Assembly (NCBI GenBank): GCA_910585205.1
Contig: CAJUCC010000060.1
Coordinates: 1-31,704, forward strand
Direction of reading: 5' to 3'
Origin: an uncultured Lachnospiraceae bacterium
GTDB lineage: Bacteria > Bacillota > Clostridia > Lachnospirales > Lachnospiraceae
DNA length: 31,704 nucleotides
In this document: positions 1 to 7,949 of the stretch, in pieces
Position numbering within the stretch: the first letter of the stretch is position 1
Layout of the letters: each line of letters starts with the position of its first letter
Program-made: the position numbers and the translations under genes
Notes under the pieces: model-generated
Told to the model about the DNA's origin: nothing
Seen by the model: only the letters and a program-made list of their open reading frames with translations
Database searches by the model: none

Positions 1-34
1 AATATTTTCTTACTTTCTGCAAAAAGATCGTACA

Positions 35-484
35 TTATTTCTTTTCAGACAAAAAGCGCCCCGTCTGAATGTCCCCCGCTTCCCCGCACATACTGCAATA
101 TCCGTACACTTCCACTTTATGTCCCGTTACACGAAATCCCTGTTCCGGCAGATCCGTATTGCGAAACGGGCACTCCTTCAGCGCAATCCGCTTATGGCAT
201 TTCAGGCAGACCGCATAGTGATGATGCCCGCCCGCGTTCCACTCATACAGCGCCGTATCCGAACCGGGCAGATCCGCCCTGCATACCATCCCCTTTTCCG
301 CAAACGCCTGTAAGATCCGGTAAACCGTCGATACCGCGTACGAGCATTCTCCGTCCCGGCGCACAATCTCCCGATAAATGTCCGCCGCACTCATCGGTCC
401 CTGCGCCTCGGACAAGACCTGGTAAACCCGTTCCCGCTGTCTGGTCCGTTTGAAGCATTTCCAGATTTCCGGTGATTCTTCCAT
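35..484 (-). CDS. Fur-family metal-responsive transcriptional regulator
   Basis: Predicted DNA-binding repressor of the Fur/Zur/PerR superfamily (149 aa). The N-terminal winged helix carries the usual 'STVYRIL' recognition-helix signature near residue 52. The C-terminal part has a His-rich segment (HHH, residues 87-89) and two CxxC pairs (C93/C96 and C130/C133) that normally hold structural zinc, plus the H122 region typical of the metal site. I chose the ATG at 484, not the one at 499: a GGAGG lies 8 bases ahead of 484, and that GGAGG overlaps the 499 ATG, which itself has only a weak site. It lies 21 bases behind an exporter gene on the same strand and probably shares its promoter, so it may autoregulate through the inverted repeat at 1373-1395. 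Which metal it senses (Fe, Zn, Mn) or whether it senses peroxide cannot be told from sequence alone. Confidence 0.9.
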   Translation of the reverse strand: MEESPEIWKCFKRTRQRERVYQVLSEAQGPMSAADIYREIVRRDGECSYAVSTVYRILQAFAEKGMVCRADLPGSDTALYEWNAGGHHHYAVCLKCHKRIALKECPFRNTDLPEQGFRVTGHKVEVYGYCSMCGEAGDIQTGRFLSEKK

Positions 485-505
485 ACTGTGTTCCTCCATA
501 TCCTA

Positions 506-1354
506 TCATATCAAACCGATGGCGTTCACCAAAACGCCACAGGCTGTCCCCGTGAGATACAGCCCGGCCGTAATGCCGATATTTTCCTTCCAGTTGTGAT
601 TGGTCTGAAACAGGACAAGCAGCCCCGCGCCGGAACCGGTCAAAAGTCCGCTGAGCAGTGCGCCAAAATCCAGCACGCCCTGCAGATACAACTGCGTAAC
701 CATAACGGACGCGGCACAGTTGGGTATCAGACCGATCAGGCCCGCGGCCAGCTCTCCCCGGATACCGGTATGCGGAAACAAAGCCGCAACCGTCTCCGCT
801 CCCATGCTGTGCAGCATATAATTCAGCCCGAGTGTCACCAGAAAGATAAAAAATGTCACCTGCAGCGTATGGCGCAGCGCCGCTTTTACAATGCCCCCGC
901 TGCCGCACCGGCAGCCCCCATGGCTGCACGATTCTCCGATATGGCCGCCCGTTTGTGTCTGCCGCCTCCGCATCAGAAAATCAACCGCAAATCCCGCACA
1001 CATACCGATCAGTATTTTACATAAAACAATCGCTGCGATCAGCGAAAGCGGCGCCTTTTCCGACAGCAGAATGGGAAGCATTTCATCCGAAGTGGACAGA
1101 TAAATGGCAAACAAGGTACCCATTGTAATAACCCTGCCCGCGTACAGGCTTCCCGCAGCGGCAGAAAACCCGCACTGCGGGACGGCCCCGCACACCGCGC
1201 CGATAAACGGTCCGAACTGCCCCGATTTCCGCACCAGCCCCTTTGTCATATCTTCCGCCCTGTGTTCCGTCCATTCCAATGCCAGATAGGTCAGAAAGAG
1301 AAAGGGAAACAGTCTGATTGTATCCATTACAGCATCCGTTACGATTTCTGTCAT
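506..1354 (-). CDS. Polytopic membrane heavy-metal/arsenic-type exporter (ArsP_2 / 'putative manganese transporter' family)
   Basis: Integral membrane protein of 282 aa with about eight to ten hydrophobic segments arranged as two similar halves. Each half has a conserved small-residue/Cys motif: 'GAVPQCGFSAAAGSLYAG' in the first and 'GLIPNCAASVMVTQLYLQG' in the second. This twin P-x-C motif is typical of the family annotated as arsenic efflux protein or putative manganese transporter (PF11449-like). The central loop is rich in His and Cys (HIGESCSHGGCRC), plausibly a cytosolic metal-binding segment. The start at 1354 is preceded by GGAGGG; a longer frame reaches 1459 but would include the promoter. 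It is first in a two-gene unit with the Fur-family regulator. The substrate is not determined; a divalent metal or metalloid is inferred from family and context. Confidence 0.8.
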   Translation of the reverse strand: MTEIVTDAVMDTIRLFPFLFLTYLALEWTEHRAEDMTKGLVRKSGQFGPFIGAVCGAVPQCGFSAAAGSLYAGRVITMGTLFAIYLSTSDEMLPILLSEKAPLSLIAAIVLCKILIGMCAGFAVDFLMRRRQTQTGGHIGESCSHGGCRCGSGGIVKAALRHTLQVTFFIFLVTLGLNYMLHSMGAETVAALFPHTGIRGELAAGLIGLIPNCAASVMVTQLYLQGVLDFGALLSGLLTGSGAGLLVLFQTNHNWKENIGITAGLYLTGTACGVLVNAIGLI

Positions 1355-1372
1355 AAAGCCCTCCGCTCTGTT

Positions 1373-1395
1373 ATGCAAATGCAACCCATTTGCAT
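1373..1395. promoter_or_regulatory. Perfect 9-bp inverted repeat, probable Fur-family operator
   Basis: The arms are ATGCAAATG (1373-1381) and CATTTGCAT (1387-1395), separated by five bases. The repeat starts a few bases downstream of the predicted transcription start of the exporter/regulator unit, a position where a bound repressor would block initiation. The arms do not match the B. subtilis Fur, PerR or Zur boxes. That the downstream Fur-family protein binds here is inference. Confidence 0.6.
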
Positions 1396-1408
1396 TTATC
1401 AATTGTGA

Positions 1409-1437
1409 AGTATAGCACGGGAGGAAGAAACTGTCAA
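1409..1437 (-). promoter_or_regulatory. Sigma-A promoter of the exporter-Fur unit
   Basis: On the minus strand TTGACA (1432-1437) and TATACT (1409-1414) are separated by exactly 17 bases, a near-consensus vegetative promoter. Transcription should start near 1402, just ahead of the inverted repeat at 1373-1395. Confidence 0.8.
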
Positions 1438-1455
1438 CCGTACCGCAAAGGGGAA

Positions 1456-1508
1456 GCAAAAAAGAAACATCGTCAGGCCGGAGGCAGCGCTGCCTCCACC
1501 TGACGATG
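1456..1508 (-). terminator. Rho-independent terminator of the rnf operon
   Basis: Long stem with outer arms 1468-1477 and 1499-1508 (CATCGTCAGG / CCTGACGATG) and a perfect inner stem 1480-1488 / 1489-1497. On the minus strand it is followed by a T-rich run (1456-1467). It lies 26 bases behind the rnfB stop. Confidence 0.9.
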
Positions 1509-1534
1509 CTTTTCCATTCTCCTCCGGTGCCGCT

Positions 1535-2326
1535 TTATAAAATAACTTTCTTCGGGCACTTCTCCTTACAGATACCGCATCCCGTACACTTCTCATAGTC
1601 AATCCTTGCGTGGAAATCCTCAATGATAATGGCGTCATTGGGACAGTTCTTTTTGCAGAGCTGGCAGGCGATGCATCCCGTCTGGCAGGCTTTGATCGTA
1701 ACCGGCCCCTTGTCTTTGGAACTGCACGCCACCTGATGCGCTGCCTCATACGGAATCAGCTCAATCAGATGTTTCGGGCAGGCTGCCACGCATTTGCCGC
1801 AGGCTTTGCAGGCTTCTTTGTCCACCACGGCCACGCCGTTTACCACGTGGATGGCATCAAAGGGACAGGCTTTGACACAGTTGCCATATCCGGTACAGCC
1901 CCAGTTACAGCTCTTGGGTCCGCCGCCCGGCACAAAGGCAACCATCCCGCAGTCCTGACTGCCATGATATTCGTAATCCACATTGGCCTTGTCGCACGTT
2001 CCGATACACTTTACAAATGCCACCTGCTTTACGCCGGTCTGCGCTTCCACGCCCATAATTTCCGCGATCTTCGCTCCCACCGGCTCACCGCCCACCGGAC
2101 AGGCGTTTACCGCCGCCTCTCCTTTGGCGATTGCCGCCGCAAGGCCGGAACAGCCGGCAAAGCCGCAGCCGCCGCAGTTATTGCCGGGCAGTACACCCAG
2201 TATCGCTTCTTCTCTTTCATCCGTTTTCACTTCGAATTTAATCGCCGCAATGCCCAGAAACAGACCGATGAGCAGTCCGACCAGTCCGACCACTGCCGTT
2301 GCCGTTAGAATCCCCGTTATCCCCAT
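1535..2326 (-). CDS. rnfB: Rnf complex subunit B, iron-sulfur protein
   Basis: Electron-transfer subunit (263 aa) of the ion-translocating ferredoxin:NAD+ oxidoreductase. It is thought to accept electrons from ferredoxin at the cytosolic face. An N-terminal membrane anchor (about residues 3-28) is followed by the RnfB-specific 4Fe-4S motif (NNCGGCGFAGC, near residues 49-59) and then several ferredoxin-like Cys clusters: CNWGCTGYGNCVKACP, CKACGKCVAACP, CIACQLCKKNCP and CTGCGICKEKCP. Last gene of rnfCDGEAB, starting 4 bases after the rnfA stop, and followed by a strong terminator. All motifs are intact. Confidence 0.97.
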   Translation of the reverse strand: MGITGILTATAVVGLVGLLIGLFLGIAAIKFEVKTDEREEAILGVLPGNNCGGCGFAGCSGLAAAIAKGEAAVNACPVGGEPVGAKIAEIMGVEAQTGVKQVAFVKCIGTCDKANVDYEYHGSQDCGMVAFVPGGGPKSCNWGCTGYGNCVKACPFDAIHVVNGVAVVDKEACKACGKCVAACPKHLIELIPYEAAHQVACSSKDKGPVTIKACQTGCIACQLCKKNCPNDAIIIEDFHARIDYEKCTGCGICKEKCPKKVIL

Positions 2327-2330
2327 CTGT

Positions 2331-2924
2331 CTACCCCCTTAACAATCCGGCAAAGCCGCAGAACGCAATGGCCATCAGCCCCGCCGTCACAAGTACGATC
2401 GGCATACCGCGAAATGACTGCGGCACATCATTATACTCCATCTTTTCACGAATGCCCGCCAGAATGACAATGGCTATCGTAAATCCCGCGGCCGTGGCAA
2501 AGCCGTTCACAATGCCCGCCACAATCCCGTAATTCTTCTGCACGTTTTTGAGCGCCACGCCCAGTACGGCACAGTTGGTCGTAATCAGCGGCAGGTAAAC
2601 ACCGAGCGCCACATACAAACCGGGCATAAACTTTTTGAGTACCATTTCCACAAACTGTACGAGCGCCGCGATCACAAGAATAAATACGATCGTCTGCAGA
2701 TATGTAATGTCCAGCGGAACGAGAATAAAATTATAGATCAGTCCCGCCACCGCCGAAGCCAGCGTGATTACAAAAATAACGGCGGTTCCCATGCCGGCTG
2801 CCGTCTCCACCTTTTTGGATACGCCGAGGAACGGACACAGACCGAGAAACTGGCTGAGCACCACGTTGCTTACCAGACTGGAACTGATGAGGATAATCAA
2901 TAATTCTTTCCATGTCGAAGCCAT
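2331..2924 (-). CDS. rnfA: Rnf complex membrane subunit A
   Basis: Polytopic membrane subunit (197 aa, about six transmembrane segments) of the Rnf complex, homologous to RnfE and to NqrE. The conserved half-motifs 'SQFLGLCPFLGVS' (N-terminal half) and 'LPLITTNCAVLG' (C-terminal half) each carry a Cys. In Rnf/Nqr structures such cysteines hold a membrane-embedded Fe-S centre shared by RnfA and RnfE. It lies between rnfE (next upstream, one base gap) and rnfB in the operon. Confidence 0.97.
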   Translation of the reverse strand: MASTWKELLIILISSSLVSNVVLSQFLGLCPFLGVSKKVETAAGMGTAVIFVITLASAVAGLIYNFILVPLDITYLQTIVFILVIAALVQFVEMVLKKFMPGLYVALGVYLPLITTNCAVLGVALKNVQKNYGIVAGIVNGFATAAGFTIAIVILAGIREKMEYNDVPQSFRGMPIVLVTAGLMAIAFCGFAGLLRG

Positions 2925-2925
2925 C

Positions 2926-3705
2926 CTACTTTACCTCCCCTTCCGTATGCTGCGCCCCGCCGTTCTTTCCCGGCGCAATCTCTTTTTCGCTGCCGCCATA
3001 GAACCGGCGGGCACAGCCGCCGTCGCCGCAGCTCGCGCAGTCCGAATTACACCCGGACTGGATCCTGGACATATCTCTGCCCTTCTTTTCACCGTTGATC
3101 TTTACCTTATTTTGTATTGCCGTCAGGACTGCCAGCACAAAGAACGCGCCCGGCGCCAGCACAAAAATGCTGAACGGCACATAAGCCGCGGGCATGAAAT
3201 GAATGCCGAATACCTCTCCCGCACCCAATATCTCTCTGACCGCGCCGATCATTGTCAATGCCGCGGAAAATCCAAGCCCCATGCCGATCCCGTCAAAAAG
3301 GGACGGAATAACCGGGTTTTTAGACGCATAGGACTCCGCCCGCCCCAGAATAATGCAGTTTACCACGATCAGTGGAATATAAATGCCGAGTGCCTGATAC
3401 AGAAACGGCAGATACGCCTGCAGCACCATTTCCGCTACCGTAACAAACGAAGCGATAATGACGATAAAGGCCGGAATCCGCACCTTATCGGGAATGATAT
3501 TCCGCAGCAGGGAAATAATCGCATTGCTCAGCGCGAGCACCACCATTGTCGTCAGACCCATGCCGAGTCCGTTGACCGCAGAAGTGGTGACGGCCAGCGT
3601 CGGGCACATGCCGAGCATCAGCACCAGCGTGGGATTTTCCTTTATGATACCGTTGTAAAGCCGTTCGCCGGCATTTCCGGTATGTTCTGTATCCTGCTTA
3701 CCCAT
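2926..3705 (-). CDS. rnfE: Rnf complex membrane subunit E with a Cys-rich C-terminal tail
   Basis: Polytopic membrane subunit (259 aa) paired with RnfA in the membrane core. The conserved Cys motifs 'LGMCPTLAV' (near residue 34) and 'PLIVVNCIILGRAE' (near residue 117) are present. The ATG at 3705 has a GAGGAGGG site upstream and overlaps the rnfG end by 8 bases; the longer frame to 3870 is rejected. Unusual: after the last membrane helix (ends about residue 198) the protein continues for some 60 residues with four closely spaced cysteines (C219, C223, C226, C231) and a Gly/Glu-rich end. Bacterial RnfE proteins often stop soon after the last helix, so this tail may be an added metal or Fe-S site, or a lineage-specific feature. 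Confidence 0.95.
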   Translation of the reverse strand: MGKQDTEHTGNAGERLYNGIIKENPTLVLMLGMCPTLAVTTSAVNGLGMGLTTMVVLALSNAIISLLRNIIPDKVRIPAFIVIIASFVTVAEMVLQAYLPFLYQALGIYIPLIVVNCIILGRAESYASKNPVIPSLFDGIGMGLGFSAALTMIGAVREILGAGEVFGIHFMPAAYVPFSIFVLAPGAFFVLAVLTAIQNKVKINGEKKGRDMSRIQSGCNSDCASCGDGGCARRFYGGSEKEIAPGKNGGAQHTEGEVK

Positions 3706-4309
3706 TGCCGTTCCCTCCTCCCAATACTTCCCGGAAATAATACAGACCCGCATTGACCGTTTCGACAACCGCATTGGTCGTGATCGTCGCGCCGCTGATG
3801 GCGTCGATTTCACTGTCGAGCGCCGCGCCTGCCTTTGTATAGCGGAACGCTTCCGCCTGCTTTTGCGCAAACTGCGGTTTTAATACTTCTTCCGCACGCA
3901 TGCCAAGACCCGGTGTCTCGGCGATGGACAAAATGGACACACCGTTTAACGTCCCGTCCGCACGAATCCCCATGGAAAACTGGATATCGCCGCCATACCC
4001 GTCATGAGAGGTGACGATTATCACATATCCCAGTTCGTTTCCCGCACTGTCTTTTGCCGCCATCACTTCTTCTATGGAAGACTTGTCAAAACCGCCCTCC
4101 GCAATCGCGGCATAGGATTCGTCTCCGCTGCCGGACACCACCGCAAACTCCGCCGCGTCGGCAAATACTTCCTGACAGGCTTCCTTTTTCTCTTTCGCTT
4201 TCTGCTCCGCAATCGGCGTCTTTGTCATATCATAGACAAAGCCGAGCACCGCGCCCGCGATCACCGTAATGACAAACAGGATAGCGGCATCTCTTAACAT
4301 CCGTTTCAT
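3698..4309 (-). CDS. rnfG: Rnf complex subunit G, covalent FMN carrier
   Basis: Subunit G (203 aa) has one N-terminal transmembrane helix (about residues 7-27) and an FMN-binding domain facing outward. The flavinylation motif S-G-A-T is at residues 172-175, with T175 the expected attachment site for FMN through a phosphoester bond. It overlaps the rnfD stop by four bases (ATGA at 4306-4309) and its own end overlaps rnfE, so translation is probably coupled. Length and motifs are normal. The ApbE-type flavin transferase needed to load FMN is not in this window. Confidence 0.96.
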   Translation of the reverse strand: MKRMLRDAAILFVITVIAGAVLGFVYDMTKTPIAEQKAKEKKEACQEVFADAAEFAVVSGSGDESYAAIAEGGFDKSSIEEVMAAKDSAGNELGYVIIVTSHDGYGGDIQFSMGIRADGTLNGVSILSIAETPGLGMRAEEVLKPQFAQKQAEAFRYTKAGAALDSEIDAISGATITTNAVVETVNAGLYYFREVLGGGNGNG

Positions 4310-5238
4310 GCCCGCTCCCCTCCTTTACCAAACGCTTTCGGCAGCGTCACCTTTTCAATCAGCGGCACCAGCAGATTGCCGATGATAATCGCATAGGATA
4401 CCCCCTCGGCTCCCGGTCCGAATAACCGGAAAATACCGGTCAGTATGCCGAGGAATATACCGAACACATACTGTCCTCTTTTTGTAATCGGCCTTGTGAC
4501 ATAATCCGTCGCCATAAAAAACGCACCGAGCATCAGACCGCCGCCCGCCAGTTGCGCGGAAATATAAGCGCTGTCAAATCCGCGTCCGCCAAACAGAACG
4601 ATAAAAACGACAAAGCTTACAATATAGCTGCCCGGAATCCGCAGGTCAATCACATCCAGCAGAATCAGAATACAGGCGCCGGCCACAATGGCAATCATGG
4701 ATGTTTCGCCGATTGTTCCGCCCGTATTGCCGATAATCATATCCATTACATTGACGCTCTCCCCCGCCTTCAGGGCTGCCAGCGGGGTAACGCCCGAGCA
4801 GGCATCACACTCAAAATTCGTCATTATGGAAGCAAACGAAATCATCAGAAAACACCGCGCGCCGAGCGCCGGGTTCATAAAATTCTGTCCCAGTCCGCCA
4901 AACAGCATTTTCACGACGAGAATGGCAAAAACACCGCCTACAACGCCGATCCAGAGCGGCGCGGCCGGCGGAAGATTCAGCGCCAGCAAAAGCCCGGTAA
5001 CGGTAGCCGACAGATCGTTTACCGTTATCTTCTTTTTCATTAACAATTCGTATATGTACTCGGTCAGCACGGCGGATGCCACCGTTACCAATATCAAAGT
5101 CAGTACCCGCAGTCCGAAATGATACACTCCAAAAAATGTGGCGGGAAGCAGCGCCAGCACCACAGCGCCCATAATGCTTCCGGTCGTTGCCCTGGAGCGG
5201 ATATGCGGATTGGATGACACCTTCATCAAATCACTCAT
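4306..5238 (-). CDS. rnfD: Rnf complex subunit D, FMN-bearing membrane subunit
   Basis: Polytopic membrane subunit (310 aa, about nine to ten helices) that carries a covalent FMN in the Rnf/Nqr family. The attachment motif is S-G-V-T-P-L with T151 as the candidate acceptor; the more usual form is (D/S)-G-A-T-P-L, so Ala is replaced by Val. The 'GGLGQNFMNPALGAR' family signature is present near residues 114-128. The 3' end overlaps rnfG by four bases, and the gene begins 12 bases after the rnfC stop. Confidence 0.96.
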   Translation of the reverse strand: MSDLMKVSSNPHIRSRATTGSIMGAVVLALLPATFFGVYHFGLRVLTLILVTVASAVLTEYIYELLMKKKITVNDLSATVTGLLLALNLPPAAPLWIGVVGGVFAILVVKMLFGGLGQNFMNPALGARCFLMISFASIMTNFECDACSGVTPLAALKAGESVNVMDMIIGNTGGTIGETSMIAIVAGACILILLDVIDLRIPGSYIVSFVVFIVLFGGRGFDSAYISAQLAGGGLMLGAFFMATDYVTRPITKRGQYVFGIFLGILTGIFRLFGPGAEGVSYAIIIGNLLVPLIEKVTLPKAFGKGGERA

Positions 5239-5250
5239 TACCGTATCCCC

Positions 5251-6567
5251 CTATTTCTTCTTTTTCGCCAGCTGCATCTTGCGCATGGATTTGATCGCCT
5301 GCGTCAGCGGCCTTTTTGCCGGACAGACAAAGCTGCAGCAACCGCATTCACAGCACTCCATCCCATTGTAGGCAAGGAATTTTTCATCCTCCCCATGTTC
5401 CGCAAAATCGGCCAGTTTACTCGGTATGACGCGCCCCGGACATACTTCCACGCATCTGCCGCAGTTGATGCAGGCACTCGGCGCATACAGGGACACTTCG
5501 TCTTTGGTCATGCAAAGCAGCGCCGATGAAGTCTTTGTCGTCGGCACATCCAGGCCAAACAGGGCAAATCCCATCATGGGACCGCCGGATACAATCTTGG
5601 CCGGCTCCGATTTGAAGCCGCCCGCCTCTTCTATCAGTTCGTGATAATTTGTCCCGATTCTGACAATAAAGTTGCACGGGTCCGCTATGGCGTCTCCCGT
5701 CACCGTGACGATCCGGTGCATCAGCGGCCTGCCTTCCCGGACCGCCTGATTGATGGCAACCACCGTATCCACATTATCGACGATACATCCCGCGTCCGCG
5801 GGCAGCATGCCGGAATGAATGGCCCGTCCTGTGGCCGCATAGATCAGCTGCCGCTCCGCTCCCTGCGGATACTTGGTCTGCAGCGCCTTCACCGTAATAT
5901 CCGGCTCATCCGCCACAAGTTTCTGCAGCGCGGCGATGCAGTCGGGCTTGTTGTCCTCCACCGCCAGAATCCCTTTCGCATTGTCAAACAGCCGCAGCAT
6001 CACTTTCAGGCCGCCCACAAGTTTTTCCGGTTCTTCCAGCATCCTGCGGTAGTCGGATGTCAGATACGGTTCACATTCCGCACAGTTTGCGATAACATAG
6101 TCTATCTTATCCGGTTCTTTGGGAGACAGTTTCACATGGGTCGGAAACCCTGCGCCGCCCATTCCCACAATGCCGGCTTCTCTGACGATTCTGACGATCT
6201 CTTCCTTTGTCAGATCTTCCAGCGGTCCCATGGAAGCATAGGCCGCCTCCTCATACAGACCGTCGTTTTCCACCACGATGCTCATGGCCAGATCCCCGGT
6301 CACGACACGGCGCGGTTCAATCGCCTTCACCGTACCGGATACCGTCGCATAAATCGGCGCCGACACAAAACCGCCGGCTTCCGCAATCTTCTGCCCGGTC
6401 ACGACACGATCTCCTTTCGCCACAACAGGCACTGCCGGAGCGCCGATATGCTGTGACAGGGGATAGACGAGATCCCCCTTCGGCAATATGGCTTTCATCG
6501 GTTTATCCTTCGACAGATCCTTTCCGTCATAGGGATGAATTCCGCCCCTGAATGTCAATTTCGCCAT
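5251..6567 (-). CDS. rnfC: Rnf complex subunit C, NADH-binding iron-sulfur subunit
   Basis: Peripheral subunit (438 aa) that exchanges electrons with NAD(H) on the cytosolic side. Visible parts are an N-terminal barrel-sandwich/biotinyl-like segment, the glycine-rich 'GMGGAGFPTHVK' nucleotide/FMN-binding loop (near residue 140), and two C-terminal 4Fe-4S clusters: C366/C369/C372/C376 and a Cys-rich CCECGCC...C group around 405-415. It is the first gene of the operon, with an AGAAGGG site before the ATG at 6567. The C-terminus is short, without the long Ala/Lys-rich extension seen in E. coli RsxC. Confidence 0.97.
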   Translation of the reverse strand: MAKLTFRGGIHPYDGKDLSKDKPMKAILPKGDLVYPLSQHIGAPAVPVVAKGDRVVTGQKIAEAGGFVSAPIYATVSGTVKAIEPRRVVTGDLAMSIVVENDGLYEEAAYASMGPLEDLTKEEIVRIVREAGIVGMGGAGFPTHVKLSPKEPDKIDYVIANCAECEPYLTSDYRRMLEEPEKLVGGLKVMLRLFDNAKGILAVEDNKPDCIAALQKLVADEPDITVKALQTKYPQGAERQLIYAATGRAIHSGMLPADAGCIVDNVDTVVAINQAVREGRPLMHRIVTVTGDAIADPCNFIVRIGTNYHELIEEAGGFKSEPAKIVSGGPMMGFALFGLDVPTTKTSSALLCMTKDEVSLYAPSACINCGRCVEVCPGRVIPSKLADFAEHGEDEKFLAYNGMECCECGCCSFVCPAKRPLTQAIKSMRKMQLAKKKK

Positions 6568-6640
6568 TTTCTACCCTTCTTTCTCTCTCTTTTGATAAAT
6601 TCCCTCTTTTTTATGATACTATTTTTTTCGTAAAAATACT

Positions 6641-6670
6641 ACTATAAATTTCAGAATCATGTTACAATAA
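6641..6670 (-). promoter_or_regulatory. Candidate promoter for the rnf operon
   Basis: On the minus strand TTATTG (6665-6670) lies 18 bases before TATAGT (6641-6646), about 75 bases ahead of the rnfC start. The -35 element is imperfect, so this is only the best candidate in an AT-rich stretch. Confidence 0.4.
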
Positions 6671-6676
6671 ATAACA

Positions 6677-6689
6677 GTTCGGACCGAAC
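6677..6689. promoter_or_regulatory. Perfect palindrome between rnfC and the divergent yprB-like gene
   Basis: GTTCGG-A-CCGAAC, a 6-bp inverted repeat with a single central base. It sits just upstream of the candidate rnfC -35 and about 80 bases ahead of the divergent gene, a plausible regulator site. It does not resemble a Rex box. No binding protein is assigned. Confidence 0.4.
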
Positions 6690-6769
6690 GGAGACCGGGT
6701 GTTTTATCGTACCGGAATGAACGCGTCCGATCTTTATTACCATACAGTTTATGATACCAGGAGGCTCTT

Positions 6770-7876
6770 ATGCGTACGATTCGCAGACAACTTTCCAATA
6801 TCCGCTTATCCTATCCCCTGGAACGGGAAGTTCCCCTGTCCCGGGTGCTTTTTATAGACATTGAGACGACCGGCTTTGCGGCAGGCAGCTCTGTCCTCTA
6901 TCTGATCGGCTGCGCCTACTGCGAGTACGGACAGTGGAATACCATTCAATGGCTGGCCGATTCGCCGGAAGAGGAAAAAAATGTCATTGCCGCATTTTTT
7001 GACTTCGCCATGTATCAGTACACCCACCTGATTCACTTTAACGGAAATAATTTCGATCTGCCGTTTATTATACAAAAATGCAGACAATACGGCCTTCCCT
7101 GGCATTTTTCAGACTTTACGGGAATCGACCTGTACCGGCGCACCGCACCGTTTCGGGAGTTTTTAAGACTTCCGAACTGCAAGCAGAAAACGCTCGAACA
7201 ATTTCTCGACCTGTACCGGGACGATCCCTATGACGGCGGACAGTTGATCGATATTTACCATGATTATGTAAACAATCATGCGGACACCGCCCTGAACGCC
7301 ATAATCCGCCATAACGCCGACGACCTCGCCGGGATGTTCCACATCCTCCCGGTCCTGGCATACGGCAATATCTTTTCCGCACAGACAAAAGTAAAAAAAG
7401 TGCAGGCCAACCGGTATCAGGAGATGGACGGGACAAAGCGTCAGGAGCTTTTTATGAAACTCAGCTTTCCCGCACCGCTTCCGAAAGAAATCTTCTGCAG
7501 CGCGGAGGGATGCTATTTTTCCGGAAACGGCGGCACCGGCACGCTGCGGATCCCGCTCTATGAAGAAGAAATGAAATACTTTTACTCCAATTATCCCGAC
7601 TACTACTATCTCCCGCTCGAAGACAACGCCATTCACAAGTCCATTGCCAAATATGCGGACAGGCAGAATCGGACACAGGCAAAGGCGTATAACTGTTATA
7701 CCCGGAAATATTCCACCTATCTTCCGCAGTGGGATATTGTGTTTGAGCCGTTTTTCAAACGTGATTATAAGAGTCCCGACCTGTTTTTCGAGGTTACGGA
7801 TTCTCTGAAAAAAGACAGGGCCGTTTTTCAGGCATACGCACAGCATGTCCTGAAGATGATGGCCGTCGGAAAATGA
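6770..7876 (+). CDS. YprB-like RNase H-fold exonuclease domain protein
   Basis: Protein of 368 aa with an RNase H-like DEDD exonuclease fold of the YprB type (PF13482-like). Visible motifs are 'FIDIETTG' with D30 and E32, 'HFNGNNFDLPF' with a conserved Asp in the second motif, and 'HNADDLAGM' with paired Asp in the third. These match the acidic metal-binding set of DEDD exonucleases. The C-terminal ~150 residues have no recognised motif. The start is set by AGGAGG at 6759-6764. It is the only clear plus-strand gene in the window, divergent from rnf and convergent with the M56 protease gene. The substrate (DNA or RNA) is not known for this family member. Confidence 0.85.
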   Translation: MRTIRRQLSNIRLSYPLEREVPLSRVLFIDIETTGFAAGSSVLYLIGCAYCEYGQWNTIQWLADSPEEEKNVIAAFFDFAMYQYTHLIHFNGNNFDLPFIIQKCRQYGLPWHFSDFTGIDLYRRTAPFREFLRLPNCKQKTLEQFLDLYRDDPYDGGQLIDIYHDYVNNHADTALNAIIRHNADDLAGMFHILPVLAYGNIFSAQTKVKKVQANRYQEMDGTKRQELFMKLSFPAPLPKEIFCSAEGCYFSGNGGTGTLRIPLYEEEMKYFYSNYPDYYYLPLEDNAIHKSIAKYADRQNRTQAKAYNCYTRKYSTYLPQWDIVFEPFFKRDYKSPDLFFEVTDSLKKDRAVFQAYAQHVLKMMAVGK

Positions 7877-7879
7877 GCA

Positions 7880-7909
7880 TAAAAAAAGACTCGCGATTTC
7901 GCGATTCGC
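7880..7909 (-). terminator. Terminator of the blaI-M56 unit
   Basis: On the minus strand a hairpin TCGCGA-AA-TCGCGA is followed by GTC and a run of seven T (plus-strand A run 7881-7887). It lies about 100 bases behind the protease stop codon and just behind the end of the convergent yprB-like gene. Confidence 0.7.
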
Positions 7910-7926
7910 CGCGCAGGCGCACTGCA

Positions 7927-7949
7927 AAGGGGAGAGGTTCTCTCCCCTT
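7927..7949. repeat. Perfect 10-bp inverted repeat in a convergent intergenic region
   Basis: The arms AAGGGGAGAG (7927-7936) and CTCTCCCCTT (7940-7949) enclose a 3-base loop. It lies between two convergent genes, so it may end plus-strand transcription from the yprB-like gene, although no clear T-run follows on the plus strand. A further weak pairing, TGCAAAG with CTTTGCA (7923-7929 and 7969-7975), brackets it. Confidence 0.5.

Noticed and set aside
6509..6515. 0A-box-like TGTCGAA on the minus strand
   Set aside because: It lies inside the rnfC coding region near its start and a 7-base match is expected by chance.
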